This document shows, one piece after another, positions 41,899 to 51,594 of a stretch of 64,000 bases of DNA. Where the stretch lies: NCBI GenBank assembly GCA_943737045.1, contig CALSFV010000268.1, forward strand, positions 1-64,000, written 5' to 3'. The stretch comes from Parapristionchus giblindavisi. Lineage: Eukaryota > Nematoda > Chromadorea > Rhabditida > Diplogasteridae. The translations under genes were made by a program, and so were the position numbers. The notes under the pieces are model-generated. The model did no database searches. It was not told where the DNA came from and was given only the letters and a program-made list of their open reading frames with translations. Every line of letters begins with the position of its first letter. Positions within the stretch are counted from its first letter, which is position 1.

Positions 41899-42529
41899 GC
41901 AAGAAAGAAAAAAAGGAATATAATTGTATACGACTATCCCTCAAAGTGAAGGAATAAATAAAACCAACTTACCATAAATCCCTGAAAATATATAAAAGTG
42001 GTAAAAGAAGTCTGCTTGCGCACTGACACCAGAGATACTCTTGTGGTACGAGCCACTGTAATTTATAACTTAGAAATTGAGTGGTAAGCCGGATCTCGGT
42101 GCTGGCCTTTATTATAAAAAAAATAGATCAGGGGAATGATGCGCATACTTCTGAAAGCACCAGCCAGCATATGTCGATCGTATCGATAAGTCTTTAGAAA
42201 GTAAATGATGCATCTTACAGTTTCCATTCATACGCAATGACAAAATACGAGTGAAGATTCCATAGTCATTTTGGAAAGGACTGAGCTGTCCAATATTTTT
42301 GTATAAGACCAAGACAGCTGCTAAACTCGGTTCTTTAAAGCGTTTTAGAAAAATGGTAAATAAAAACATGAAATTAATACTGCTCCAATTGAGAAAATAA
42401 GCGTTATTTATCAACATTTTAATAGTTCATATGAAAATATTTAGAACAACGGCATATCTATCATTTTTTTGGTTATTTCATCCACTGGGATCTCATTTGA
42501 TCTAACAAGAGGTGTTTGGCTGTTTGGCT
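41899..42529. repeat. Tandem duplication, first copy (631 bp)
   Basis: Starts GCAAGAAAGAAAAAAAGGAA and ends GGTGTTTGGCT, followed by an 8-base GTTTGGCT filler at 42,522-42,529. The second copy then begins at 42,530 with the same GCAAGAAAG. The filler repeats the last 8 bases of the unit, consistent with slipped or templated joining. The right palindrome arm has one copy only and runs straight from GTGTTTGGCT into AAAACTGACG. Confidence 0.92.
42112..42417 (-). CDS. 101-codon frame, copy in first tandem duplicate (hypothetical)
   Basis: Identical in sequence to the right-arm frame at 61,505-61,810. The upstream frame seen in the other two places is cut off here by the duplication junction at 42,521. 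Confidence 0.13.
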   Translation of the reverse strand: MLINNAYFLNWSSINFMFLFTIFLKRFKEPSLAAVLVLYKNIGQLSPFQNDYGIFTRILSLRMNGNCKMHHLLSKDLSIRSTYAGWCFQKYAHHSPDLFFL

Positions 42530-42551
42530 GCAAGAAAGAAAAAAAGGAATA

Positions 42552-42777
42552 CAGTACAGCCCGATCTCCTTTTGTACACGAGTAACACTGCGGCGCGCAG
42601 AGGCGCTCATTTGCGCTCATCATTTATTTCTGCGGGTACTGAATACTTTTCGATTCTCAAAGTCTTAATCATGAGTTTCCGTTATGAAAAGTTGTTTTAA
42701 TGACTAAAGAAACTGAAACAAAATTTCTATTAATGAGAAAAAACAATTAAAAGGCAAATCACACTGGTCCGAAAATG
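42552..42777 (+). repeat. Terminal ~226 bp of the large element, left
   Basis: This segment matches the arms of the small 544-bp element at 49,360-49,903. The inner part (TCTTAATCATGAGTTTCCG, AAAGGCAAATCACACTGG) is nearly identical, while the outer 90 bp are more diverged. An inverted copy ends the element at 52,289-52,514. Confidence 0.88.
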
Positions 42778-43299
42778 TTTGGGTAGAGAATTTTTTGAAC
42801 GACGCAAATCATACTGTATGTTTAGCGGGAATTTTAAATTTTTAATGTTTTTCGTTTTTACTCACATTTCTTCGTTTTTTTCCTGTTTGGACGTTAGAGT
42901 AGTCTTAGTCAAAATCTGCCAATAGCAAAATAGCGTTTAAGTTTTCCGTGTCATCCAGCCACGACAGTGTAGCACAGACCTTCATTTGGCATTTTGCCAA
43001 GTAATTCAATTCGCGATAACAATAGAGTTTTCACTTAGTTTTGAACTTATTATTCGGTGTTGTTCGATTGATTCTGTATTAAATCGGTGCTCTTGCTGTT
43101 CTACTAGGTATTGGTAGTTGAACCAAGCCCATAATCCACTTAAAGTAGTAGTTAACTTAGTGTTGGCGCAGTTCGATGTAGTATTTCGTCTTTACTCTTT
43201 CAATTTCCTTTATTTTCTCGATGTACTATTTGATCGTGCGAATGTATTACTTCCTATTCTACTTAATGACTATATTTTCACATTTCCATTGCAGTCATA

Positions 43300-43470
43300 G
43301 ATGATGGAGGGAGTCGTTGTCACGGCGATCGCGTCTGCGATTGCCTCCTCCCGCTAGACCTCGTCGACAGCATCAATGTGCAAACAGCAGCGCCTGCTCG
43401 AGTAGCGCCGTGTGGCCGTCTTCTTCCTCATTAGGACGGCACAAAAGTTCGTGAACAGCGAATATTTTCA
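43300..43470. other. GC-rich coding-like island in left arm of the large element
   Basis: This is a strikingly GC-rich stretch in AT-rich DNA, preceded by TTTCCATTGCAG, which resembles a 3' splice site. The plus frame ATGATGGAGGGAGTC.. has in-frame TAGs. A minus frame of about 37 codons reads AVHELLCRPNEEEDGHTALL. I take it as a relict exon of unknown origin. Confidence 0.3.
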
Positions 43471-43632
43471 ATTTATTGATTTTAATTTTAAATCAATCCA
43501 GGGGTCTCGCTTCGCTCGCTAACCCGACATCAGCACAACACGTTAGAGTGACCGGTACGGATTATGTAATTGATTATTGACTCATATTAAGTGATTTTGA
43601 TTCTGACACTAGTGTGAGGGAGAGATATGGGT

Positions 43633-43744
43633 TAAAGGCACACCCCAAGCTAATTCGACTCTCCGCTTTGGCAACATTATCCCGCAGACAAAGAAAAAAG
43701 TGTGACCAGAGCGGAGGGTCAAATTAGCTAGGGGTGCGCTTTTA
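43633..43744. mobile_element. 112-bp hairpin MITE-like element (left arm copy)
   Basis: TAAAGGCACACCCCAAGC at one end pairs imperfectly with GCTAGGGGTGCGCTTTTA at the other. The pairing extends through TAATTCGACTCTCCGCTTTGG against CCAGAGCGGAGGGTCAAATTA, so the stems are about 38 bp with a short loop. Flanking TA dinucleotides are ambiguous. Its mirror copy is at 51,321-51,432. Confidence 0.6.
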
Positions 43745-44196
43745 TAGAAAACGAATTTAACTGAATAAATGAGGAACAGCTTTGATATATCGACCCTACA
43801 GTGTCCTCACTCTACCACATCACTACAATTATCGATTGTTGTAGATGATTACAATCCGGTCGTGTCTTTCGTCAAATTTTCACCCAATTGAAAGTACATA
43901 CTGGCGGCCTCTCTGGACATTCCACTCAAGAAATTGGACTTCAATAAGGTACATTCTCTACTCGCTAACGAGTTCTTTGACGTTTATCAATATTTTATTT
44001 ATAAAAGTCACATATTTATCCCAAACTGTTTTCTCTACAAACCTGACTGTTGATATTGCTTACAAGGAATCAAATTTTTATCGAATATTTATTGATTATC
44101 GCTGTGTTCATCTATTGAACGGTGATTATCAGGGCCTGAAAATTTACACTGGTAACACGAATACAAAGTGTACTACATATTCGTCAACCTATCTGT

Positions 44197-44680
44197 TTAC
44201 TGTAGGTATAGGGATTTCTGTAGATATAGGGATTACTGTAGGTATAGAGATTAATGTAGGTATATAGATTACTGTAGGCATAGACATTACTGTAGGTATA
44301 AGGATTACTGTAGGTATAGGGATTTCTGTAGATATAGGGATTACTGTAGGTATAGAGATTACGGTAGGTATATAGATTACTGTAGGTATATAGATTACTG
44401 TAGGTATATATATAGATTACTGTAGGTATAGGGATTTCTGTAGATATAGGGATTACTGTGGGTATAGAGATTAATGTAGGTATATAGATTACTGTAGGCA
44501 TAGACATTACTGTAGGTATAAGGATTACTGTAGGTATAGGGATTTCTGTAGATATAGGGATTACTGTAGGTATAGAGATTACGGTAGGTATAGAGATTAC
44601 TGTAGGTATATAGATTACTGTAGGTATATAGATTACTGTAGGTATAGATATTACTGTAGGTATATAGATTACTGTCGGCA
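44197..44680. repeat. 18-bp minisatellite, ~27 copies (left arm)
   Basis: Repeats of ATTACTGTAGGTATAGAG with small variants (TATAGATT, GGCATAGACATT, GATTTCTGTAGATATAGG). A block of about 220 bp is itself duplicated (the variant series starting at 44,201 recurs from 44,421). Because 18 is divisible by three, long frames reading IPTVIY or YTYSNL repeats are automatic and not evidence of a protein. Confidence 0.93.
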
Positions 44681-44806
44681 AAGAGAAGGCCAATTTATCA
44701 AATTTAAGGGATTCTTTACGTTGTTAATGTATAAGTCTGCATAGTATTTAATTTAATATTGCTTATTATATTTGTCGATAATATCTCTGAAATTCACTAC
44801 TTCCAG

Positions 44807-44884
44807 ATCGATCTGTTGGCTGCGATTCACGAGGCGACTCCCGAAGCGATTGTAGAGAAGATAAACAGCTGGAATGCGGTGAAG
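44807..44884 (+). pseudogene. Captured exon 1 (left arm of P1), family unknown
   Basis: An open 26-codon piece is bounded by ACTTCCAG on the 5' side and AAG|GTTGGT on the 3' side, as an internal exon would be. It reads IDLLAAIHEATPEAIVEKIN then SWNAVK, with balanced composition quite unlike the surrounding low-complexity translations. It is in phase 0 with the piece at 45,401. I cannot name the family. It looks like a host gene fragment caught inside a mobile palindrome. Confidence 0.45.
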
Positions 44885-45115
44885 GTTGGTACTTATGGTA
44901 ACGAATTATGACCATACGTGGGTAGCATTGCCGCCCACCCAATGATAGTAACCAAGAGGCTCCTGCCGGAGAAAAAAGTATCGCAAACTGAGTGATGATA
45001 AGCACTAAAACGTCTAGTTTCTCCCAGCGCGAAAGTTGGCTACGGTATATCTGGGCGCTCGCCATACAAACGCTTCTGACGAGACCTATCATCGAGTTTT
45101 ACGAGTTCAGATACA

Positions 45116-45340
45116 TGCCGAGATGGCTTAGTGGTTAGAACTTTTGTTTAGCTATCCGAACGTCGTATGTTCGAATCCCGCCCGGTGCAGATCAACTTTG
45201 CCGATTTTTTGTAGTGTGGGAGGCTTCAAGCCAAAGTTAAATGTAGGGATTTCTCTCCATTGAACCGCCGTGTCTCCATTTCGGCCTTTTCATCACCACA
45301 TAAATGATAGAGTTCTGTATCGAGGATTTCTTTTAGGGTC
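45116..45340 (+). mobile_element. tRNA-derived SINE-like sequence (left arm of P1)
   Basis: GAGATGGCTTAGTGGTTAGAAC matches the Pol III A box (TGGCTTAGTGG) and TGTTCGAATCC nearly matches the B box, 55-60 bp apart over about 72 bases. The acceptor stem is weak (TGCCGAG against CCCGGTG, with one mismatch and two wobbles) and the T stem does not pair, so it is not a working tRNA. Non-tRNA sequence follows (GATCAACTTTGCCG.., to about 45,340), as in a SINE. It lies in the intron between the captured exons. No terminal repeat or A-tail is certain. Confidence 0.5.
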
Positions 45341-45400
45341 CTATAGCGAGGATATCTTATTAATTGGTTGTCGATGTGATTATGGATACGGTAATTTCAG

Positions 45401-45493
45401 ATGTACGAGATCTTGGGTGCGGACGAGGAGTACGTTCAATCGATAGTGAGAGCGACGATGGATGATGTGGTGCGAGCAGTAGTATTCATGTGA
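45401..45493 (+). pseudogene. Captured exon 2, terminal (left arm of P1), family unknown
   Basis: After GGTAATTTCAG the frame opens MYEILGADEEYVQSIVRATM, then DDVVRAVVFM and TGA. Joined to exon 1 in phase 0 it gives about 56 codons with a predicted helical, acidic character. The intron between them would be 516 bp (44,885-45,400) and contains the tRNA-derived sequence. The inverted copy has one amino-acid difference (Met to Leu at ACG-ATG/TTG-GAT). It could be a 3' terminal exon or a truncated internal one. Confidence 0.45.
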
Positions 45494-46342
45494 GGGTTAC
45501 GGTAGCCCAAGGTCCTTGTAGACTTTTCAGCTTTTTTATACCGTAGAAGTCGATTCTTATTGATTTATTGTTTGTCTTTGCATTTTACATTGGATAAACA
45601 TTTGATAATTATCATCGTTAACTGATAAGCAATAAGTACAGTTCGAAAATTAAGTTAAGTGAAGATTAAACAAGGTAAGTTTACATTACACTCGAACATT
45701 TTAAATGAATCACCCTTGTGATGTACGATACATTAATTTATTTATTTATAAATCAATAAACATTAGTTACATACCTCATGCTACCGATTACTGTAACACA
45801 ACATAGCACATTACGGTAGCACCACACAACATACATCACCGAGTGTGGTACGACCGATAAAGGTAACATCACAAAATGTTTACCAAGGATAAGAAATATG
45901 ATTGTGAATTACTGTAACCTACCGCAACCCGGTCTTGTCAGACTAATCTGTCAGTAACTTGTAATCAGTGTAGTAATCAGTAACTTGTCAGAAAAATTCG
46001 ATATATACGAGATTTAAGTATACGTTGTCGGAATAAGCACAGTGTGCGAGAAGATTATTGTGTGATATCGTAAAACTATCGTAATCCACCGTAAACCATC
46101 ATGACAAACACACAACCCCGCGCGTGCTAGCCAGAATAATTGCTCCTAAGGTAATTAAATTATAATAACCAAATTATTGAAATCATATCAACCAAACTTT
46201 TTTTGGTTGTCGTGCCAACAATGATAATTATCAAATGTTTATCCAATGTAAAATGCAAAGACAAACAATCAATCAATAAGAATCGACTTCTACGGTATAA
46301 AAAAGCTGAAAAGTCTACAAGGACCTTGGGCTACCGTAACCC

Positions 46343-46435
46343 TCACATGAATACTACTGCTCGCACCACATCATCCAACGTCGCTCTCACTATCGATTGA
46401 ACGTACTCCTCGTCCGCACCCAAGATCTCGTACAT
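46343..46435 (-). pseudogene. Captured exon 2, inverted copy (right arm of P1)
   Basis: Same 30-codon plus stop piece as 45,401-45,493 on the other strand. One replacement is seen (Met codon ATG to TTG before GATGAT). Confidence 0.45.
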
Positions 46436-46499
46436 CTGAAATTACCGTATCCATAATCACATCGACAACCAATTAATAAGATATCCTCGCTATAGGACC

Positions 46500-46721
46500 C
46501 TAAAAGAAATCCTCGATACAGAACTCTATCATTTATGTGGTGATGAAAAGGCCGAAATGGAGACACGGCGGTTCAATGGAGAGAAATCCCTACATTTAAC
46601 TTTGGCTTGAAGCCTCCCACACTACAAAAAATCGGCAAAGTTGATCTGCACCGGGCGGGATTCGAACATACGACGTTCGGATAGCTAAACAAAAGTTCTA
46701 ACCACTAAGCCATCTCGGCAT
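46500..46721 (-). mobile_element. tRNA-derived SINE-like sequence (right arm of P1)
   Basis: Inverted copy of the sequence at 45,116-45,340, with both Pol III boxes unchanged. Confidence 0.5.
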
Positions 46722-46962
46722 GTATCTGAACTCGTAAAACTCGATGATAGGTCTCGTCAGAAGCGTTTGTATGGCGAGCGCCCAGATATACCGTAGCCAA
46801 CTTTCGCGCTGGGAGAAACTAGACGTTTTAGTGCTTATCATCACTCAGTTTGCGATACTTTTTTCTCCGGCAGGAGCCTCTTGGTTACTATCAGTGGGTG
46901 GGCGGCAATGCTACCCACGTATGGTCATAATTCGTTACCATAATTCATAATTCTGTACCAAC

Positions 46963-47040
46963 CTTCACCGCATTCCAGCTGTTTATCTTCTCTACAATCG
47001 CTTCGGGAGTCGCCTCGTGAATCGCAGCCAACAGATCGAT
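46963..47040 (-). pseudogene. Captured exon 1, inverted copy (right arm of P1)
   Basis: Same 78-base exon-like piece as 44,807-44,884 on the other strand, with both splice-like boundaries kept. Confidence 0.45.
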
Positions 47041-47523
47041 CTGGAAGTAGTGAATTTCAGAGATATTATCGACAAATATAATAAGCAATATTAAATTAAA
47101 ACGCGTTCTCCATAAGAGCGGCGGGGGTATGGCACAATGTTTCAAAATCATCCTAGGTGACTCATATTTCATGGTAGGAGTCCCTAGGGGCCGTGTACAC
47201 TTCAGTCAAAAAATTGACCCAAATTATCGATTTTTGATCTACCAAAAGTCGAAAAATCAAAGTGTGATTTCCATTGCATGTTATATACCATTTGATAGAG
47301 GATCCAACGTTATATAAGAATACCAAGTTTCATAAGTTTTGATAACTCCGTGTTCGAGAAATATCCGATTTTCCGAATTTTGACCAGGTTTTTTTGTTTT
47401 GATCTAATGGAATACTATGTTACTATTATTTCCAGGGCATGGATTTCTGATATGTTATGTAAAAATGAATGGGCTATCCGAATATCACACTTATTTGGAC
47501 CCGCCGTATGCCAGGCATACTGA

Positions 47524-47592
47524 TATCGCCAGTCTTAGTGGTGAATTCTAACGCCCAAACGCCGACGCAGGTTCGAATCCGGGTCCCGGCCG
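47524..47592 (+). other. tRNA-like Pol III box sequence in P2 left arm
   Basis: GTCTTAGTGGTGAATTC resembles an A box and GGTTCGAATCC (47,570-47,580) matches the B-box consensus exactly. No acceptable cloverleaf forms, so this is probably a tRNA-derived repeat. It differs from the one in P1. Its inverted copy is at about 50,043-50,111. Confidence 0.4.
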
Positions 47593-48051
47593 AAATTTTT
47601 GCAAATTTTTTTCGACTCAAATTAGACTTTAAATTATACTTTCATGCGTTTTGCCTTGTTTTCATTAATTTATTGTACGAAATAACCATCAACATTATGA
47701 GAAATAATTTAAAAAATCGTATAACTGATATAGTATCAGCAAATAGTCATGGGACGGGGGGGAAAATAACGGTTTTTCTACAGTGCCACTTCTTAAAAAT
47801 GCAATATTTTCAATTTTCAGATAAAATAAAATAAATATATCTACACTTGAACTCTTCAAATCTCGATAATCGTAACTTGTTTGAAAATTTTTTGACAAAG
47901 AACAAAGGTCAAAGTTCAAAGGTTGGATATCAAAGTTCAGCGATCGAGTAAAAAACTTTTGTGAACATTTCCTCATATACCGGAGGTTTAAAATAAGAGA
48001 TTTCATCAGTAGAGGCGGAGCGACGAGAGCACTGCGTGGAAAAATGTTGGG

Positions 48052-48678
48052 TGATCATTTCGGCAACGCTCATTTCGGCAACGGATCATAAATCTGTTGG
48101 GAGATGGCCTATGGCAACAAAAGTTGTATCATTGTTATCAGTGGGAGTGTACGGTATGCTACCGTAACCGTCGGGAATCGCGAACTGATTTTTTTTCCTT
48201 TGACCCATGACCCGGGGTTCATGGTTGAAAATAGCCGAAGTCGAAAAAATCATGATGCTCCGAGACCAAATACTAGTTCCCATTATATCAATAGTGAGCC
48301 AGCTTTTATCTTTCTGGATACCATAACCCGAGCTACCGTAATCTAGCTACCGTACCCTACAATATTATAGCGAAATTCACGGCAAACCCCGGTTCGATTA
48401 CGGTAGCTCGGGTTATGGTATCCAGAAAGATAAAAGTTGGCTCATTGTTGATATAATGGTAACTAGTATTTGATCTCCGTCCATCATGAATTTTTCGACT
48501 TCGCCTATTCTCAACCATGAACCATCATGGGTCGACTGGAAAAATCAGATCGCGATTCCTGACAGTTACGGTAGCACAATACCGTACACTCCCATTGATA
48601 ACAATGATACAACTTGTGTTGCCATTGGACATCTCCCAACAAATTTATGATCCGTTACGATCGTTGCCGAAATGATCA
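48052..48678. mobile_element. Palindrome P3, 627-bp fold-back element
   Basis: The ends are TGATCATTTCGGCAACG and CGTTGCCGAAATGATCA. The halves pair along their length with moderate divergence (for example TTTATCTTTCTGGATACC with its complement at 48,417-48,434; the axis is near 48,367) around a ~50-base loop. It is clearly less similar arm-to-arm than P1, P2 or the giant palindrome, so it is older or has not been homogenised. It contains several ACCGTA words. No coding capacity and no clear target duplication. Confidence 0.75.
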
Positions 48679-48681
48679 GCC

Positions 48682-49058
48682 CCCGGAAAATTTCCTTCTA
48701 CAGATTGTTTGCCCCAAAATTAAAAACTCTTCTTCTCTATTCGCTAACAAGCCATTCTAACCATAAGTGCGAAAATGATGCTGGAAGCGAGTGATCTTTA
48801 TACAGATTATGGTAGTCGTAGCTCTTTATTCGCCCTCAGGACATAAACGAACATTTTTGGAAGGACGGATTTTGAGACCCTATCGTTCAGAGGCAGGTAT
48901 TCTTAAATTATGGTTCTTCCGCAGGCAACTTTGCAAATTATCAAATAATAATTTCGCTGAGTTCGCTTTGGTTATGATTCCTTTCAGACCCGCATCAAAT
49001 GTTATCCTGAGGTCTACTCGATTTCAGCGGCTTGGCATAGACGTATCCTTTATCTCTT
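48682..49058. other. Unpaired part of the P2 loop
   Basis: About 380 bp with no inverted partner and no gene seen. Confidence 0.5.
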
Positions 49059-49359
49059 GCAGTGCTCTCGTCCCTCCGCCTCTACTGATGGAATCTCTTA
49101 TTTTAAAGCTCCGGTATATGAGGAAATGTTCCCACAAGTTTTTACTCGATTGCTGAACTTTGATCTCTTATCTTTGAACTTTGATCTTTGATCTTTGTCA
49201 GAAAATTTTCAAAGAAGTTACGATTACCGAGATTTGAAGAGTGCAAGTGTAGATATATTTTCTTCTTTTATCTAAAAATTGAAAATATTGCATTTTAAAG
49301 AAATGGCATTGTCGAAAAACCGTTATCTTCGCCCGTCCCATGACTATTTGCTGATACTA

Positions 49360-49903
49360 CAGTACAGCCCGGTCGTGTTTTGTACACATTCTGCGCCGCG
49401 CTCCGCTGCGGGGCGCATTTGGACGCATCATTTATTTTCTTTGCGTATGAATATTTTTGAATTCTCAAAGTCTTAATCATGAGTTTCCGTGATAAAAAGT
49501 TCTTTTAATGACTAAAGAAACTGAAACAAAATTTTTATTAATGAGAAAAAACAATTAAAAGGCAAATCACACTGGTCCGAAAATGATCACTATTAATTTA
49601 CTGGAAAGGTATACTGTAATATTGCGTATCGATCGCACGATCGCCATAAGACCTATTTTAAAATTTACAGTACCCATATTTTCGGACCAGTGTGATTTGC
49701 CTTTTAATTGTTTTTTTCTCATTAATAAAAATTTTGTTTCAGTTTCTTTAGTCATTAAAAGAACTTTTTATCACGGAAACTCATGATTAAGACTTTGAGA
49801 ATTCAAAAATATTCATGCGCAAAGGAAATAAATGATGCGTCCAAATGCGCACCGCAGCGGAGCGCAGCGCAGAATGTGTACAAAACACGACCGGGCTGTA
49901 CTG
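49360..49903. mobile_element. 544-bp fold-back MITE with TA target duplication
   Basis: Starts CAGTACAGCCCGGTC and ends GACCGGGCTGTACTG, with arms of about 226 bp around a ~90-bp loop. TA lies at 49,358-49,359 and 49,904-49,905. The uninterrupted target is visible in the left arm of P2, where CTGATATAGTATCAGC (TA at 47,731-47,732) is continuous. Its arms match the outer ~226 bp of the 9,963-bp element, so both belong to one family. Non-autonomous. Confidence 0.93.
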
Positions 49904-50042
49904 TATATCAGTTATACATTTTTTTAATTATTTCTGATAATGTTGATGGTTATTTCGTACAATAAATTAATGAAAACAAGGCAAAACGCATGAAAGTATA
50001 ATTTAAAGTCTAATTTGAGTCGAAAAAAATTTGCAAAAATTT

Positions 50043-50111
50043 CGGCCGGGACCCGGATTCGAACCTGCGTCGGCGTTTGGGCGTTAGAATTCACCACTAA
50101 GACTGGCGATA
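50043..50111 (-). other. tRNA-like Pol III box sequence in P2 right arm
   Basis: Inverted copy of 47,524-47,592; GGATTCGAACC on the plus strand is the complement of the B box. Confidence 0.4.
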
Positions 50112-50617
50112 TCACTATGCCTGGCATACAGCGGGTCCAAATAAGTGTGATATTCGGATAGCCCAATCATTTTTACATAACATATCAAAAATCCATGCCC
50201 TGGAAATAATAGTAACATAGTATGCCATTAGATCAAAACAAAAAAACCTGGTCAAAATTCGGAAAATCGGATATTTCTCGAACACGGAGTTATCAAAACT
50301 TATGAAACTTGGTATTCTTATATAACGTTGGATCCTCTATCAAATGGTATACAACATGCCATGGAAATCACACTTTAATTTTTCGACTTTTGGTAGATCA
50401 CAAGTCGATAATTTGGGTCATTTTTTTGACTGAAGTGTACACGGCCCCTAGGGACTCCAACCATCAAATATGAGTCACCTAGGATGATTTTGAAACATTG
50501 TGCCATGCCCCCGCCTCCGCCCCTCCGCGGTAAGGGAGAATGCGTTTTAAATACTATGCAGACTTATACATTAACAACGTAAAGAATCCCTTAAATTTGA
50601 TAAATTGGCCTTCCACT

Positions 50618-50868
50618 CTCTTTGCCGACAGTAATCTATATACCTACAGTAATATCTATACCTACAGTAATCTATATACCTACAGTAATCTCTATACCTA
50701 CCGTAATCTCTATACCTACAGTAATCCCTATATCTACAGAAATCCCTATACCTACAGTAATCCTTATACCTACAGTAATGTCTATGCCTACAGTAATCTA
50801 TATACCTACATTAATCTCTATACCTACAGTAATCCCTATATCTACAGAAATCCCTATACCTACAGTAA
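50618..50868. repeat. 18-bp minisatellite, ~14 copies (right arm)
   Basis: Inverted partner of the left-arm minisatellite, with about half the copies. The 232-bp length difference accounts for the unequal arms (2,199 against 1,967 bp). Confidence 0.92.
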
Positions 50869-51320
50869 ACAGATAGGTTGACGAATATGTAGTACACTTT
50901 GTATTCGTGTTACCAGTGTAAATTTTCAGGCCCTGATAATCACCGTTCAATAGATGAACACAGCGATAATCAATAAATATTCGATAAAAATTTGATTCCT
51001 TGTAAGCAATATCAACAGTCAGGTTTGTAGAGAAAACAGTTTGGGATAAATATGTGACTTTTATAAATAAAATATTGATAAACGTCAAAGAACTCGTTAG
51101 CGAGTAGAGAATGTACCTTATTGAAGTCCAATTTCTTGAGTGGAATGTCCAGAGAGGCCGCCAGTATGTACTTTCAATTGGGTGAAAATTTGACGAAAGA
51201 CACGACCGGATTGTAATCATCTACAACAATCGATAATTGTAGTGATGTGGTAGAGTGAGGACACTGTAGGGTCGATATATCAAAGCTGTTCCTCATTCAT
51301 TCAGTTAAATTCGTTTTCTA

Positions 51321-51432
51321 TAAAAGCGCACCCCTAGCTAATTTGACCCTCCGCTCTGGTCACACTTTTTTCTTTGTCTGCGGGATAATGTTGCCAAAGC
51401 GGAGAGTCGAATTAGCTTGGGGTGTGCCTTTA
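51321..51432. mobile_element. 112-bp hairpin MITE-like element (right arm copy)
   Basis: Mirror of 43,633-43,744 within the right arm of the 9,963-bp element. Confidence 0.6.
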
Positions 51433-51594
51433 ACCCAGATCTCTCCCTCACACTAGTGTCAGAATCAAAATCACTTAATATGAGTCAATAATCAATTACA
51501 TAATCCGTACCGGTCACTCTAACGTGTTGTGCTGATGTCAGATTAGCGAGCGAAGCGAGACCCCTGGATTGATTTAAAATTAAAATCAATAAAT

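Larger units (their letters stand above)
44747..47100. repeat. Palindrome P1 carrying gene-like exons
   Basis: Arms 44,747-45,618 and 46,218-47,100 are inverted copies (sums 91,836-91,847; an 11-bp indel lies just inside the first intron end). They start TTTAATTTAATATTGC. Each arm carries two exon-like pieces and a tRNA-derived sequence. The loop, 45,619-46,217, is rich in ACCGTA/TACGGTAG words and shows no gene. P1 lies next to P2, together filling the space between the outer arms of the 9,963-bp element. Confidence 0.9.
47097..50550. repeat. Palindrome P2 (arms ~0.94 kb) with two nested insertions
   Basis: The left arm 47,097-48,035 pairs with 49,059-50,550. Sums are 97,635-97,647 outside the small element and about 97,084-97,094 inside it. 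The right arm is split by the 544-bp element at 49,360-49,903. The loop, 48,036-49,058, contains palindrome P3 plus about 380 bp of unpaired sequence with no gene seen. Matching landmarks are GGCCGTGTACACTTCAGTC, GGTTCGAATCCGGGTCCCGG and CATCAGTAGAGGCGGAG, each found inverted in the other arm. Confidence 0.88.

Noticed and set aside
44197..44680. CRISPR-like array
   Set aside because: Direct 18-bp repeats with no unique spacers, in a eukaryotic context with no cas genes.
44184..44693. 169-codon frame of IPTVIY repeats
   Set aside because: The 18-bp minisatellite has a period divisible by three, so any unit without a stop stays open. The antisense arm gives YTYSNL repeats for the same reason.
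45116..45187. Functional tRNA gene
   Set aside because: Pol III boxes are good, but the acceptor stem has a mismatch and wobbles and the T stem fails to pair, so a tRNA-derived repeat fits better.
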